Made by a program: the position numbers and the translations under genes. DNA of 46,571 nucleotides, from NCBI GenBank assembly GCA_018970785.1, contig JAGWVR010000016.1, positions 1 through 46,571 on the forward strand, written 5' to 3'. This document shows, one piece after another, positions 29,326 to 38,300 of the stretch (position 1 is the stretch's first letter; every line of letters begins with the position of its first letter). Below the pieces are notes generated by a model. The model saw nothing but the letters and a program-made list of their open reading frames with translations. It had not been told where the DNA came from and searched no databases. The DNA comes from Planctomycetota bacterium. GTDB taxonomy: Bacteria > Planctomycetota > Planctomycetia > Pirellulales > UBA1268.

Positions 29326-31095
29326 ATGATCGTTCAAGAACTCCACGCCATCCAACACCGGCACCGCTGGCTGCCCGAGGAGGAACTGCGCAAACTCGCC
29401 ACCCGCACCGGCACGCCGCTCTACCGCCTCCAGGAGGTGGCGAGCTTCTTTCCCCATTTCCACCTCCGTCCGCCCCCCGATGTCGTGGTCGCGGTCTGCC
29501 ACGACATGGCCTGCCACATGGCCGGCTGCGGCCGGCTCAAGGCGGATCTCGAGGGGCGTCTCGCCGCCGGCATCTCCGCCGGCCGCGTCCAGGTGCGCTA
29601 CGCGTCCTGCCTGGGGCGCTGCGACCGCCCGGTGGCATCGCTGGTCAACGACGAATTCCTGGCGGCCCGCTCGGCAGACCAGTTGGCGACGCTCGCCACC
29701 GAGGCCCTCCGTGGCTCTCCGCCGGCGGCCGACACCGACAGCGCGTACCGACCCCACGCCAATTCGCCGTGGCGGATCGACCCGTATGCCGCGCCGTCGG
29801 ACGCTCCCCTGCCCTACGCCGCCGTCCGCCGGCTCGTCGATCTGGTCACCGCGGGCGCCGGCCAGACCCTGATCGACGAGCTCAAGAACTCCGACCTCCG
29901 CGGCATGGGGGGCGCCGGCGTGCCCGCCCACCAGAAGTGGAGCGACGTCTGGAAAGCGAAGGGCGACCGGAAGTTCATCGTCTGCAACGCCGACGAGAGC
30001 GAGCCCGGCACGTTCAAGGACCGGGAACTGCTCACCCGCCATCCCCACCTCGTCCTCGAGGGGGTGATCATGGCCGGGCTGCTCACCGGCGCCACGCGTG
30101 GCTGGATCTACATCCGCCACGAATACGCCGAGCAGATCGAGATCATGAAGGCCGAGATCGCGCGGGCGACGGCTGCGGGAGCCTGCGGGGCTGAGATCCG
30201 CGGCACCGGGCGGGGCTTTCCGGTCGAGGTCTTCGCCAGCCCCGGTGGCTACATCTGCGGCGAGCAGAGCGCCCTGATCGAGGCCATCGAAGACCGTCGC
30301 GCCCAGCCGCGCAACAAGCCACCGCAACTCGAGACCAACGGCATCGAAGACAAACCGACGCTCGTCAGCAACGTCGAGACGTTCGCCTGGGCTCCGGCGA
30401 TCCTCCTCCGCGGCGGCCAGTGGTACGCCGACGGCGGCATCAACGGCTGCAAGGGGAGGCGACTGTTCTCGGTGTCGGGCGACGTCCGCCGTCCGGGTGT
30501 CTACGAAGTGCCCAACGGGATGCCGATCCGCGAGCTCGTCCACGACCTCTGCGGTGGCATGTCGCGTCCGCTCAAGGCATTCGCCCCGTCGGGGCCCTCG
30601 GGCGGCTTCCTGCCGGCACGGATCCCCGTCGCCGCCCTGCCCCGCGGCTGGGAGAAGCGCGCGCCGGCGGGGCTCGTCGCCGACGGCGACACGATCGACC
30701 TGCTCGACATCCAGCTCGACCTGCAGCGCTTCCGCGATCTCGGCCTGGCGCTGGGGGCGGGGATCGTCGTCTACGACGACTCGCGCGACATCGCCATCGA
30801 GGCGGTCAACTGCTCGCAGTTCTTCCGCGACGAGTCGTGCGGGAAATGCGTCCCCTGCCGGATCGGCTCGGAGAAGATCACCGGGATCGGCGAGCGCTTG
30901 CTCGCCGGCACGGTCGGCGCCGACGAATACGCCGCCCAGCGGAGGCTCATCGACGAACTGACCCGGGCGATGGAGATGACGAGCATCTGCGGACTGGGAA
31001 TGGTGGCCGCCAAGCCGGTCCAGTCGGCGATCCAGTTTTTTCCGGCCGATGTCGAGCGGCACCTCCGCACCGCCGCCCCGGGGGGACGACGATGA
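29326..31095 (+). CDS. NuoE/NuoF-fused NADH-binding flavoprotein
   Basis: 589 residues. Residues 1-140 are a NuoE-like thioredoxin-fold [2Fe-2S] domain: VCHDMACHMAGC and ASCLGRCDRP give the four cysteines. From about 150 it is NuoF/HoxF: RGMGGAGVPAHQKW (FMN/NADH site), CNADESEPGTFKDR, GGYICGEQSALIEAIE and a C-terminal [4Fe-4S] site ESCGKCVPCR with the fourth Cys in ICGLG. It should oxidise NADH (or reduce NAD) through FMN. The same fusion occurs in HoxF, NAD-linked formate dehydrogenases and bifurcating enzymes. Its stop overlaps the next gene as ATGA, so it works with that Fe-S protein. No hydrogenase, molybdopterin or complex I genes are adjacent. Confidence 0.9.
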   Translation: MIVQELHAIQHRHRWLPEEELRKLATRTGTPLYRLQEVASFFPHFHLRPPPDVVVAVCHDMACHMAGCGRLKADLEGRLAAGISAGRVQVRYASCLGRCDRPVASLVNDEFLAARSADQLATLATEALRGSPPAADTDSAYRPHANSPWRIDPYAAPSDAPLPYAAVRRLVDLVTAGAGQTLIDELKNSDLRGMGGAGVPAHQKWSDVWKAKGDRKFIVCNADESEPGTFKDRELLTRHPHLVLEGVIMAGLLTGATRGWIYIRHEYAEQIEIMKAEIARATAAGACGAEIRGTGRGFPVEVFASPGGYICGEQSALIEAIEDRRAQPRNKPPQLETNGIEDKPTLVSNVETFAWAPAILLRGGQWYADGGINGCKGRRLFSVSGDVRRPGVYEVPNGMPIRELVHDLCGGMSRPLKAFAPSGPSGGFLPARIPVAALPRGWEKRAPAGLVADGDTIDLLDIQLDLQRFRDLGLALGAGIVVYDDSRDIAIEAVNCSQFFRDESCGKCVPCRIGSEKITGIGERLLAGTVGADEYAAQRRLIDELTRAMEMTSICGLGMVAAKPVQSAIQFFPADVERHLRTAAPGGRR

Positions 31096-33662
31096 GCGAC
31101 GCGTCACGCACGCCGGTCGATGACGACTTCGACGACGGCCTCGTCCTCCCCGAGGAGGACGGCCTGTTCGCCCGCGACATCGACGGGCAACTCGTCCGCA
31201 TGGACAAGGTGACCGCCGCCGACTTCGAGAAACAGATCACGATCACGATCGACGGCCGCGCGGTGACGGTGAAACGGGCCGTGCCGCTCACCGATTCCCA
31301 GGGGAAGCTGATCCGTGACCCGGAGGGGAGGCCGATCCCCCGCGCCACGACGATCTACGACGCCGCCGCGAAGGCCTACGAAGGCGATCCCGACGGCAAC
31401 CCGATCCCCGTCCTCTGCCACCAGGAGCATCTCCATCCTGTCGGCGTCTGCCGCGTGTGCTGCGTCGAGATCGCCAAGGTCAAGCGCGGCGCGATGCAGC
31501 GCGAGCGCAAGCTGCTTCCGGCCTGCCAGCACCGCGTCGAGGAGACGATGGAGGTGCAGACGATCCGCTCGCCGGATCTCGCGGCCCGGCGGCGCGTCGA
31601 TGCCAACGTGCGGACGCTGGTCAACCTGCTCGCCGCGGACCATCTCCCGACCGATTGGCGGCAGCGGATGCCGGCCAACGAACTCGGGCTGTTGGTCGAT
31701 CGGCTCGACCGCCTCGCGCTCGAGGCCAGGGCACTCGAGAAGCAGGCCGATCCCGCCGCCGAGACCGGCGCGATCGACGCCCGGTGGCCGTTGACCGGCG
31801 GCCAACCCTTCGCCCCCCGGACGCTCCCCCGCGGCCAGGACCACTCCTCGCCGCGGATCGACGTCGACCACGACCAGTGCATCCTCTGCGACCGTTGCGT
31901 GCGTGCCTGCAGCGACGTCAAGGAGAATTACGTCATCGGCCGCTCCGGCAAGGGCTATGCGACGCACGTCGGCTTCGACCTCGACGACCCGATGGGAAAG
32001 TCGAGTTGCGTCTCCTGCGGCGAGTGCATGATCACCTGCCCCACCGGAGCGCTCGTCTTCAAGGCGAGCGTCCGCGAGGCCGCGCCAGGCGGCGTTGACC
32101 GGACCGTCCCCGCCGCCGAGCTCAAGCGGCTGCCGATCTTCGCCGGCGTGCCGGTCAAGTTCCTGGAGTGGAACCGCGATTCGGTGGAGCGGCGGGTGTA
32201 CGGCGCCGGCGAGGTGATCTGCCGCGAGGGGGAGAGCGCCTCGACCGCGTTCCTCCTGCTCCGTGGCCGCGTCGGCGTGTCGATCGGCGACCGTGCCGCA
32301 CAGCGCGGCTCGGGCGGTGGCCTGAGGGCCGTCGTCCGCGCCGCGACACGCTGGCTCCAGGGCACCTCCGGCGGCACGTCGTGGCGGCGTGAGGAGGCGC
32401 GCGACCGGGTGGCGATCGACGGCGGCCGGGCCCTCGAGTTCAAGGACGGTCGTTGGGTCGACGAGATGACGCCGGCCGACGTGATCTTCGGCGAGATGAG
32501 CTGCCTCAACCACTATCCGCGGTCGGCGACGGTGGTCGCGCTCGAGGAAACGGAGCTGCTCGAGATCAACAAGAACGTCCTCCACGTCCTCCAGCGCACC
32601 GAGGCCTCGCGGCGGATCCTCGATGCCGCCTATCGCACCCGGGTCCTGCAGCGCGAGCTGCGCCAGTTGACGATGTTCGAGGGCCTGTCGGAGGCCGACA
32701 AGGCGGCGTGCGCCGAGTTCCTCCGCGACAAGGCGGAACTGGTGCGCGTCGACAAGGGGCAGGTGATCTTCCGCCAGGGGGACGTGGCCGGCGCCTTCTT
32801 CAAGGTCCGGCTCGGATTCGTGAAGGTCAGCCAGAAGCTCCGCGACCAGGACCGGGTGATCGACTACCTCGGCCCGGGGCGGACCTTCGGCGAGGTCGGC
32901 CTGCTGTCGGGGCTGTTCGACCTCGGTGCCGATCTGGCCGCGGCGGGCGCGACGCGCGCGCAGCGGACGGCGACCTGCACGGCGCTCGACGACGTCGAAC
33001 TGGTCACGATCCACGGCGAGGATTTCCGCACGCTCCTCCGCCGGTTCCCGGCGATCCGCGCGCCGCTGCTCGCCGAGGCCCAGCGCCTCCTCAAGCGCGA
33101 CGCCGAGCGCGAGCAGGCGGGATCGGCCGGGCTGGAGAACTTCCTCGCCAACGGCCTGTACAGCGCCCAGAAGCTGCTCGTCCTCGACCTCGAAAGCTGC
33201 ACGCGCTGCGACGAATGCACCCGCGCCTGCTCCGACACCCACGACGGGGTGACCCGGCTGATCCGCGAGGGCCTGCGCTTCGAGAATTACCTCGTCGCCA
33301 GTTCCTGCCGCTCCTGCCTCGATCCCTACTGCCTCGTCGGCTGCCCGGTGGACGCGATCCACCGCAAGCCGCGCGAAAACAAGCCCGGTGCCGTCGAGAT
33401 CGTGATCGAGGACCACTGCATCGGCTGCGGGCTGTGTTCGACCAACTGCCCCTACGGCAACATCTCGATGCACACCGTCGCCGAGTCGGGCCGAGCCGAG
33501 CGGCGCGTGGCCACGACCTGCGACCTGTGCCGCGACCTCGTCGGACCCGACGACGATCCGAGCTGCGTCTACGCCTGCCCGCACGACGCCGCCTTCCGGA
33601 TGAGCGGCCCGGAACTGGCGCGGATCGTGGAGAATCGCCGCGCGGGAAGCCTTCCGCGCTGA
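31092..33662 (+). CDS. Multi Fe-S electron-transfer protein with two cyclic-nucleotide-binding domains
   Basis: 856 residues. In order: NuoG/HoxU-like [2Fe-2S] (C109, C120, C123, C145; the usual H-C3 cluster motif after it is absent), two [4Fe-4S] sites (C263/266/269/273 and C306/309/312/316), CNB domain 1 (about 348-500; FGE 466-468 with RSAT 477-480, interrupted by about 60 extra residues), CNB domain 2 (about 526-670; FGE 599-601 with RTAT 625-628), and a DmsB/HybA-like part with four [4Fe-4S] sites (C703-713, C739-751, C776-786, C810-829). That gives seven predicted clusters plus two cAMP/cGMP-type sensors. ATGA-coupled to the NuoF-like gene. The physiological acceptor is unknown. Confidence 0.85.
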   Translation: MSDASRTPVDDDFDDGLVLPEEDGLFARDIDGQLVRMDKVTAADFEKQITITIDGRAVTVKRAVPLTDSQGKLIRDPEGRPIPRATTIYDAAAKAYEGDPDGNPIPVLCHQEHLHPVGVCRVCCVEIAKVKRGAMQRERKLLPACQHRVEETMEVQTIRSPDLAARRRVDANVRTLVNLLAADHLPTDWRQRMPANELGLLVDRLDRLALEARALEKQADPAAETGAIDARWPLTGGQPFAPRTLPRGQDHSSPRIDVDHDQCILCDRCVRACSDVKENYVIGRSGKGYATHVGFDLDDPMGKSSCVSCGECMITCPTGALVFKASVREAAPGGVDRTVPAAELKRLPIFAGVPVKFLEWNRDSVERRVYGAGEVICREGESASTAFLLLRGRVGVSIGDRAAQRGSGGGLRAVVRAATRWLQGTSGGTSWRREEARDRVAIDGGRALEFKDGRWVDEMTPADVIFGEMSCLNHYPRSATVVALEETELLEINKNVLHVLQRTEASRRILDAAYRTRVLQRELRQLTMFEGLSEADKAACAEFLRDKAELVRVDKGQVIFRQGDVAGAFFKVRLGFVKVSQKLRDQDRVIDYLGPGRTFGEVGLLSGLFDLGADLAAAGATRAQRTATCTALDDVELVTIHGEDFRTLLRRFPAIRAPLLAEAQRLLKRDAEREQAGSAGLENFLANGLYSAQKLLVLDLESCTRCDECTRACSDTHDGVTRLIREGLRFENYLVASSCRSCLDPYCLVGCPVDAIHRKPRENKPGAVEIVIEDHCIGCGLCSTNCPYGNISMHTVAESGRAERRVATTCDLCRDLVGPDDDPSCVYACPHDAAFRMSGPELARIVENRRAGSLPR

Positions 33663-33687
33663 GTCGCGCCCGCCCGCAGCCCTACCG

Positions 33688-34503
33688 ATGACCGCCCCGC
33701 CGCTGTTCGATCTCGACGACGTGGGGCTCGCGCGCGACGGTCGCGCGATCCTCGACGGCGTCACCTGGCGGGTCGAGCAGGGAGATCGCTGGGCCGTCCT
33801 CGGCCCCAACGGCTGCGGCAAGTCGACGCTCCTCCGCCTCGCGCTCGGCCGCGTCTGGCCGACGTCGGGCGTGGTCCGCCGCCTCGGGCGCACCCTCGGC
33901 AACCTGCCGGCCTTCTGGCAGCGCGTCGGGTGGATCGCCGACACCGTGGCCGGGCAGATCCCTCCCGAGGAGCCTGCCGCCGACACGGTCCTCTCGGGGA
34001 CGGTCGGCCAGTTCGGCCTCCGCTTGCTCCCCGGGCTCGAGCCGACCGCCGCCGACCGCGACCGCGCCGCGGTGGAGCTCCACCGCGCCGGCCTCGGCCA
34101 TGTCGCCAGGCGGCCATTCGGCGTGCTCTCGCAGGGGGAACGGCAGCGCGTCCTCGTGGCCCGGGCGATCGCCGCCGATCCGCTCTGCCTGGTCCTCGAC
34201 GAGCCCTGTGCAGGGATGGATCCGGGGGCGCGCGAGCGGTTCCTCGGCTGGCTGGCGCGCTGGATCGGCGACCGGCCTGCCGACCGCCCGCCACCGGCGA
34301 TCCTCCTGGTCACGCACCACGCCGAGGAGATCCTCCCGGCGTTCGGGCACGCGCTGCTCCTCCGCGGCGGGCGCGTGATCGCCCGGGGCCCGACGGCGAC
34401 CGTGGTCACGCGCGCAGCCTTCGAATCGCTTTACGACACGCGCCTCGAGCGCCTCGACAGCGTCGGCGGACGGCTGTGGCCGATCTGGCCGGCGTGCGGG
34501 TGA
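33688..34503 (+). CDS. ABC transporter ATP-binding protein
   Basis: 271 residues. Walker A GPNGCGKST, signature LSQGERQRV, Walker B CLVLDEPCAGMDP and H-loop VTHHAEE are intact. The pattern resembles the ModF/YlmA-type ATPases, which often lack an adjacent permease, and none is found here. It lies 25 bp after the Fe-S protein and may share its transcript, but a functional link is not shown. Cytoplasmic ATPase; the substrate is unknown. Confidence 0.85.
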   Translation: MTAPPLFDLDDVGLARDGRAILDGVTWRVEQGDRWAVLGPNGCGKSTLLRLALGRVWPTSGVVRRLGRTLGNLPAFWQRVGWIADTVAGQIPPEEPAADTVLSGTVGQFGLRLLPGLEPTAADRDRAAVELHRAGLGHVARRPFGVLSQGERQRVLVARAIAADPLCLVLDEPCAGMDPGARERFLGWLARWIGDRPADRPPPAILLVTHHAEEILPAFGHALLLRGGRVIARGPTATVVTRAAFESLYDTRLERLDSVGGRLWPIWPACG

Positions 34504-34562
34504 GGATCGACGGCACGGCGCGGCACGGTGACGACTCCGGGACTGCCGCCACCGAGCGCGAT

Positions 34563-35441
34563 TCACACTTCCTGCCAGTTTCGATCCTTCACCAGCGGCC
34601 ACGCCTCGTCACGAGTGATCCGGCTGTACGGATCCTGCACGCAGGAGTGAACGTCGACTTCGGGAAAGAATGCTTCGCCAACGCCGGCCTTCATGAAGAA
34701 CGCATTGAATCCGAAACGATTGGTACCGATCAGTCGGTATCCCTTTTGCTTTCCCAGTTTGCACATCGCCGCCAAAGAGACCCCGAAGTAGCGGTTCGAC
34801 TGCCAGACGAAACCGGGGTCGTACGGAATCGTCAGGGACTTGTCCGGCGGTATCGCATTCTGCGTTTCGCACACCACGACCTGTGGATCGATCACCGTGA
34901 TCGCCTTCCACACCCAGTAGTCGACCCCGTCGATGTCGAGGCTGAGCAGGTCGATCGGCCCTCGGGCCCCGGACTGGGCGATCAATTCGTCGACGTTCTC
35001 TGCCGTCACCCATGCCTTGGTGAAACGCGGCGGGTGAAGGAAGGTGTCGCGATGGCGGGCGAAAAAATCCTTTCCGGCCTTGACGTTGCGTTCGTTTCCG
35101 TCGAACAGGTGCCCCCACCACCCATGATTGATGATGAGATTCGCCACATTGCATTCGCGGCCCATGCCGGCGCAGATCTCGACGCACGTGCGGTTGACCG
35201 GTGGAATCAGCGAAAAAATGTAGAGCAGGATCCCGTCTTCCTCGAATTGCGAGTACTTGCGGAACCCTACGTCGCGGATAGTTGGAAGGTACTGGCTACC
35301 CTGCGACGCCAACAGACGGTACTGCTGCATCAATGATTTTTGGGCGACCGCCTCGTTTGCGACGCGCGCTTCATGATCAGCAATCCTCCCAACGACCGGT
35401 CTTGCCAATCGGCGCACGACACGTTGCACGAGTGACATCAT
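34563..35441 (-). CDS. FkbM-like SAM-dependent methyltransferase, probable recent arrival
   Basis: 292 residues from the ATG at 35441 (a second ATG follows directly). The SAM-binding region is CVEICAGMGRECNVANLIINHG, with DGNE at the end of strand 2; a later acidic strand reads DLLSLDIDGVDYWVWKAI and is followed by PQVVVCETQN, the order seen in FkbM-like methyltransferases of polysaccharide and secondary-metabolite loci. Third codon positions are clearly less GC-rich than in neighbouring genes, suggesting acquisition by transfer. No glycosyltransferases are adjacent. The acceptor is unknown. Confidence 0.7.
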   Translation of the reverse strand: MMSLVQRVVRRLARPVVGRIADHEARVANEAVAQKSLMQQYRLLASQGSQYLPTIRDVGFRKYSQFEEDGILLYIFSLIPPVNRTCVEICAGMGRECNVANLIINHGWWGHLFDGNERNVKAGKDFFARHRDTFLHPPRFTKAWVTAENVDELIAQSGARGPIDLLSLDIDGVDYWVWKAITVIDPQVVVCETQNAIPPDKSLTIPYDPGFVWQSNRYFGVSLAAMCKLGKQKGYRLIGTNRFGFNAFFMKAGVGEAFFPEVDVHSCVQDPYSRITRDEAWPLVKDRNWQEV

Positions 35442-35800
35442 CGTGTTTTCCGTCTCGGATGAAATGTACGACTGCCTTCGCTGACGACGGTATACCCTAC
35501 CAAAAGCCGTGTGGTTTCGATGGTTTTCCGCGATGTGGGCATCGACGGGCCGTTCTCCGCCGGATGGCTGGAGAACGTGGCGGCATCCTCGCCGAGGGTC
35601 ACCGGTCGAGCGGGATCCGCTCCGCCTCGGGCAGCAACTCGTTGACGAGCCGGACGAACGCCTGCATCGCCGGCGGTGCGTCGGAGAACGCTCGCATCTG
35701 TCCGTGGACCACGCGCGCCGATTCTTCCAAGGAGGATCGCCCCGATCGGACGGCTGAACCGTTGACCGGCACGGCACCACGACGCGAAACTGCCATCGCC
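35442..35800. other. Gap with at most a gene remnant
   Basis: 359 bp between the divergent methyltransferase and Mpo1-like genes. On the minus strand, 35599-35802 encodes 67 residues ending MQAFVRLVNELLPEAERI, whose second half has the GC-rich third positions of real genes here. It could be a small protein or the 3' remnant of a deleted gene. Nothing else is recognisable. Confidence 0.3.
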
Positions 35801-36226
35801 ATGGATGTCGAACGTAACTTCGCCCTGTTCCACCGTCACCATCGCGATCCTCGGAATATCGCCTTCCATCTCGCCTGCGGATTGGCGTACCTGAGCCTCG
35901 TCGTTTCGCTCGTCGGCATGCCGGCACTGATTGCCTACGGGGCGTTTGTCACCTGCGCATTTCGCGGGCATGCGCCCGCCGCCATCACCGCCACGACGGG
36001 CGCATGGCTGGGCGCGGAGGCGATCGATGCCCTCGGCATGCCCGTCGCGCTCCGGGCCGTCGGCGTTGTCGTGTCGTACCTGCTTCCCGAACTGTCGCAC
36101 TGGCTCACCGGTGAGCAGGCGATGCTCGACCGCACGACGCTCACCCCCCGCAGTCTGGCGTTGAACTTCCTGCTGCTGCCCCCGTATTCGATCGCCTGCC
36201 TCTACCGGACGCCGGTCAGGCGGTAG
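35801..36226 (+). CDS. Small membrane protein, Mpo1/DUF962-like
   Basis: 141 residues from the ATG at 35801. It begins MDVERNFALFHRHHRDPRN and then has a His in IAFHLACGLAYLSLV, which resembles the HxNPxNxxxH start of Mpo1/DUF962 proteins (membrane Fe(II) dioxygenases acting on 2-hydroxy fatty acids in yeast). Three or four hydrophobic helices follow; SHWL near residue 105 supplies another His. The length is slightly below Mpo1 (about 170). Its 3' end overlaps the convergent gene by 25 bp. The neighbouring fatty-acid-hydroxylase family gene supports a lipid role, but the family match is tentative. Confidence 0.55.
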   Translation: MDVERNFALFHRHHRDPRNIAFHLACGLAYLSLVVSLVGMPALIAYGAFVTCAFRGHAPAAITATTGAWLGAEAIDALGMPVALRAVGVVVSYLLPELSHWLTGEQAMLDRTTLTPRSLALNFLLLPPYSIACLYRTPVRR

Positions 36227-37104
36227 CGGAGCCAGTGGGAGCAGGCGTTTGCCCCCCAGACGCCGACCGCAAGGGCGAAGACGGCGAACAGTTGCGTCGC
36301 CACCGACTCGAGCCCCACCAGGGAGAGCAGCAGGGCGACGACCGGTACCGCCAGGCAGCCACGAAACCAGCATGGGTGACGGATCGCGAACTGCCCGAGC
36401 ACTCCGGCGGCGAACTGCGCCGGCGTCCGTGGATCGGTTCCGGTGTCCATCACCCGCCGCGTGATCACTTCGTACGCACCGTAGGCACGGGCCACGCACC
36501 ACATGTAGGGCGCCGTCAGCACTCCGGCGGTCGAGACGCAGTAATGCAGCTTGAGGAGGATCCGGTGGCCGTCGGCAGGGGCGTCGGCCAGCCTCACCAC
36601 CCGGTGCCGAGCCCGGTCGAAATCGAAGACGACGAACTCCCCCTTGCCGATCCGGTGGCCGACGCCGAGCCGGGGAAATTGCGTCTCGACATGTTCGTTG
36701 TCGGTGAGCCCGACGAGGACACGGTACACACTGATCCCCGGGAAGGCGAAGACGCCGTCGACATGGAGGTCGTAATTCGCCGCGGCGCCGTACAGCCGCG
36801 CCCGGTCGCGCGGGGCTCGCGAGTAGTAGATCTCGTCCATCCCGTCGAGGTCGTGGACGGCTGCCTTCGGTCCGTCGGCGAGCTGCCGCCACAGCGCGTG
36901 GTGCCGGACCGCGTCGACCGCGGCACGAAGCCGCGGTGGCAACCGCCGGCACCATTGGTGATGGGTTGCCGCGGTGCGGGCCTCCGGGGTCATCCCGTCG
37001 AGGAACTCCCGGGCGATGGCGTCGAGTTGTGGCGCCAGTTCGGCAGGTATCGAACCGATCCCGAATCGGCCCTCCGTCGGCGACCGGATGGTGAACAGCG
37101 TCAT
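36202..37104 (-). CDS. Putative 2-oxoglutarate/Fe(II) oxygenase-like membrane-anchored protein
   Basis: 300 residues. I do not recognise a named family. The middle contains NYDLHVDGVFAFPG (H-x-D), then FVVFDFDRARHRVVRL (distal His) and GHRILLKLHYC (Arg), in the order of the HxD...H...R set of 2OG-Fe(II) oxygenases. The last 70 residues contain two hydrophobic helices (VVALLLSLVGLESVATQLF, AVFALAVGVWG), so it is probably membrane-attached. The ATG at 37104 overlaps the TGA of the sterol-desaturase-family gene as ATGA, so the two are coupled and may act on the same lipid. Confidence 0.55.
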   Translation of the reverse strand: MTLFTIRSPTEGRFGIGSIPAELAPQLDAIAREFLDGMTPEARTAATHHQWCRRLPPRLRAAVDAVRHHALWRQLADGPKAAVHDLDGMDEIYYSRAPRDRARLYGAAANYDLHVDGVFAFPGISVYRVLVGLTDNEHVETQFPRLGVGHRIGKGEFVVFDFDRARHRVVRLADAPADGHRILLKLHYCVSTAGVLTAPYMWCVARAYGAYEVITRRVMDTGTDPRTPAQFAAGVLGQFAIRHPCWFRGCLAVPVVALLLSLVGLESVATQLFAVFALAVGVWGANACSHWLRYRLTGVR

Positions 37105-38300
37105 GGCCGATGGTCGTGCCGTGGACCTGGGTCGGGTAGGGGGGGCGGCGCAGCGGGGCCGTCGGGCGTCATCGCCGGCCGACGGGTGCGCTGCGGCATG
37201 AACGGATAGGCCCATTGGGCCAGATATCCGGAGGGGACGTCGTTGGGATCGACGCCGTAGCCCTGCGGCCAGCGATCGGCGGGGAGGTGGAACGTGCCGA
37301 ACAGCATGTCGAGCACCGGGAGATGGATCGCGAAATTCTTGTCGATCGCCTCCCGATCGACACCATGATGCCAGTGGTGGAAGTGGGGCGTCGCGAACAG
37401 GTAGCTGAGCCGGCCGAAGCGGAAATTGACGTTGGCGTGGATGAAGACCGACTGCACCGAGACGAGGACGACGTACAGGACCATCGGCAGTTCGGCAAAG
37501 CCGAGCGCGAACGCCGGAATGTAGATCAGGCCCCGGGTTACGGCTGCATCGACGATGTGCTGACGATTACCCGACATCCAGTCGAGCACCTCGGTGGAAT
37601 GGTGGATGGCGTGGAACCGCCACAGCCACGGGACGACGTGGAACGCGCGGTGGATCCAGTACTGGGCGAAATCGACGATCACGACCAGTTCGAGGAACTG
37701 CAGCCACGTGGGTTGGGCCTTGACCCACTGCTGGACCGCCCCCCCTTGTGCCCAACCGAATAGCAGGCTGGCGGGCGCGACGGTGAGGAACGTGGTCACC
37801 TGGACGAGCAGCGTGCTCACGAAAAAGTAGGCCAGGTCCAGCTTCCAATCCTTCCGGAACACCCGCTGCGGCAGGCGGCCGAACACGCGCTCCAGCGGAA
37901 TGAAGATCAGCGCGTAGAGGACGAATAGGAGCAGGACGTAGTCGAGGCCGAGATAGACACCGCTGGTCGTCGGTCCGTCGATCGGTACCCGCGACCCCCC
38001 GAGCAGCACCGCCACGACCGCGAGGGCCATGCCGACAGTGCCGAGTGTCTTGTCGCCCCGCAGCACGAAACTCGTGCAGCCCGTGAGGAAGGCCGTGACG
38101 AGGATCGCGTGGAGCAGCAACCGCACCCAGACGAGCGGATAGAGGTGGCGGACTTCGGGAATCGTCAGGTACGAGGGAAAGTGGAAACAGGCCACGGCGA
38201 GCAGGCCGACGATGCCCAACGCCACCGACATCGTGCCACTGATCCATCCGGTGCCGAACCGACGCTCGGCCACGGGATCGGCGGGCTCGTTCGATCGCAT
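37101..38300 (-). CDS. Sterol desaturase / fatty acid hydroxylase family protein
   Basis: 399 residues with AGGAG 7 bases before the ATG at 38300. Several transmembrane helices occupy the first 200 residues. The di-iron histidine boxes of the family are intact: HRAFH (HxxxH), WRFHAIHHS (HxxHH) and TPHFHHWHH (HxxHH). Members insert oxygen into, or desaturate, sterols, fatty acids or sphingoid bases in the membrane. The N-terminal extension of four extra helices (to about residue 130) is longer than in the shortest members. It heads a two-gene unit with the 2OG-like gene. Confidence 0.9.
   Translation of the reverse strand: MRSNEPADPVAERRFGTGWISGTMSVALGIVGLLAVACFHFPSYLTIPEVRHLYPLVWVRLLLHAILVTAFLTGCTSFVLRGDKTLGTVGMALAVVAVLLGGSRVPIDGPTTSGVYLGLDYVLLLFVLYALIFIPLERVFGRLPQRVFRKDWKLDLAYFFVSTLLVQVTTFLTVAPASLLFGWAQGGAVQQWVKAQPTWLQFLELVVIVDFAQYWIHRAFHVVPWLWRFHAIHHSTEVLDWMSGNRQHIVDAAVTRGLIYIPAFALGFAELPMVLYVVLVSVQSVFIHANVNFRFGRLSYLFATPHFHHWHHGVDREAIDKNFAIHLPVLDMLFGTFHLPADRWPQGYGVDPNDVPSGYLAQWAYPFMPQRTRRPAMTPDGPAAPPPLPDPGPRHDHRP

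Noticed and set aside
31104..34409. 1101-codon minus-strand frame opposite the Fe-S protein and the ABC ATPase
   Set aside because: The plus strand carries unmistakable Fe-S, CNB and ABC motifs; the antisense frame has none.
29326..34503. A hydrogenase or complete complex I operon
   Set aside because: Only NuoE/F-like and Fe-S parts are present. No NiFe or FeFe catalytic motif, NuoCD or membrane antiporter subunit occurs in the window.
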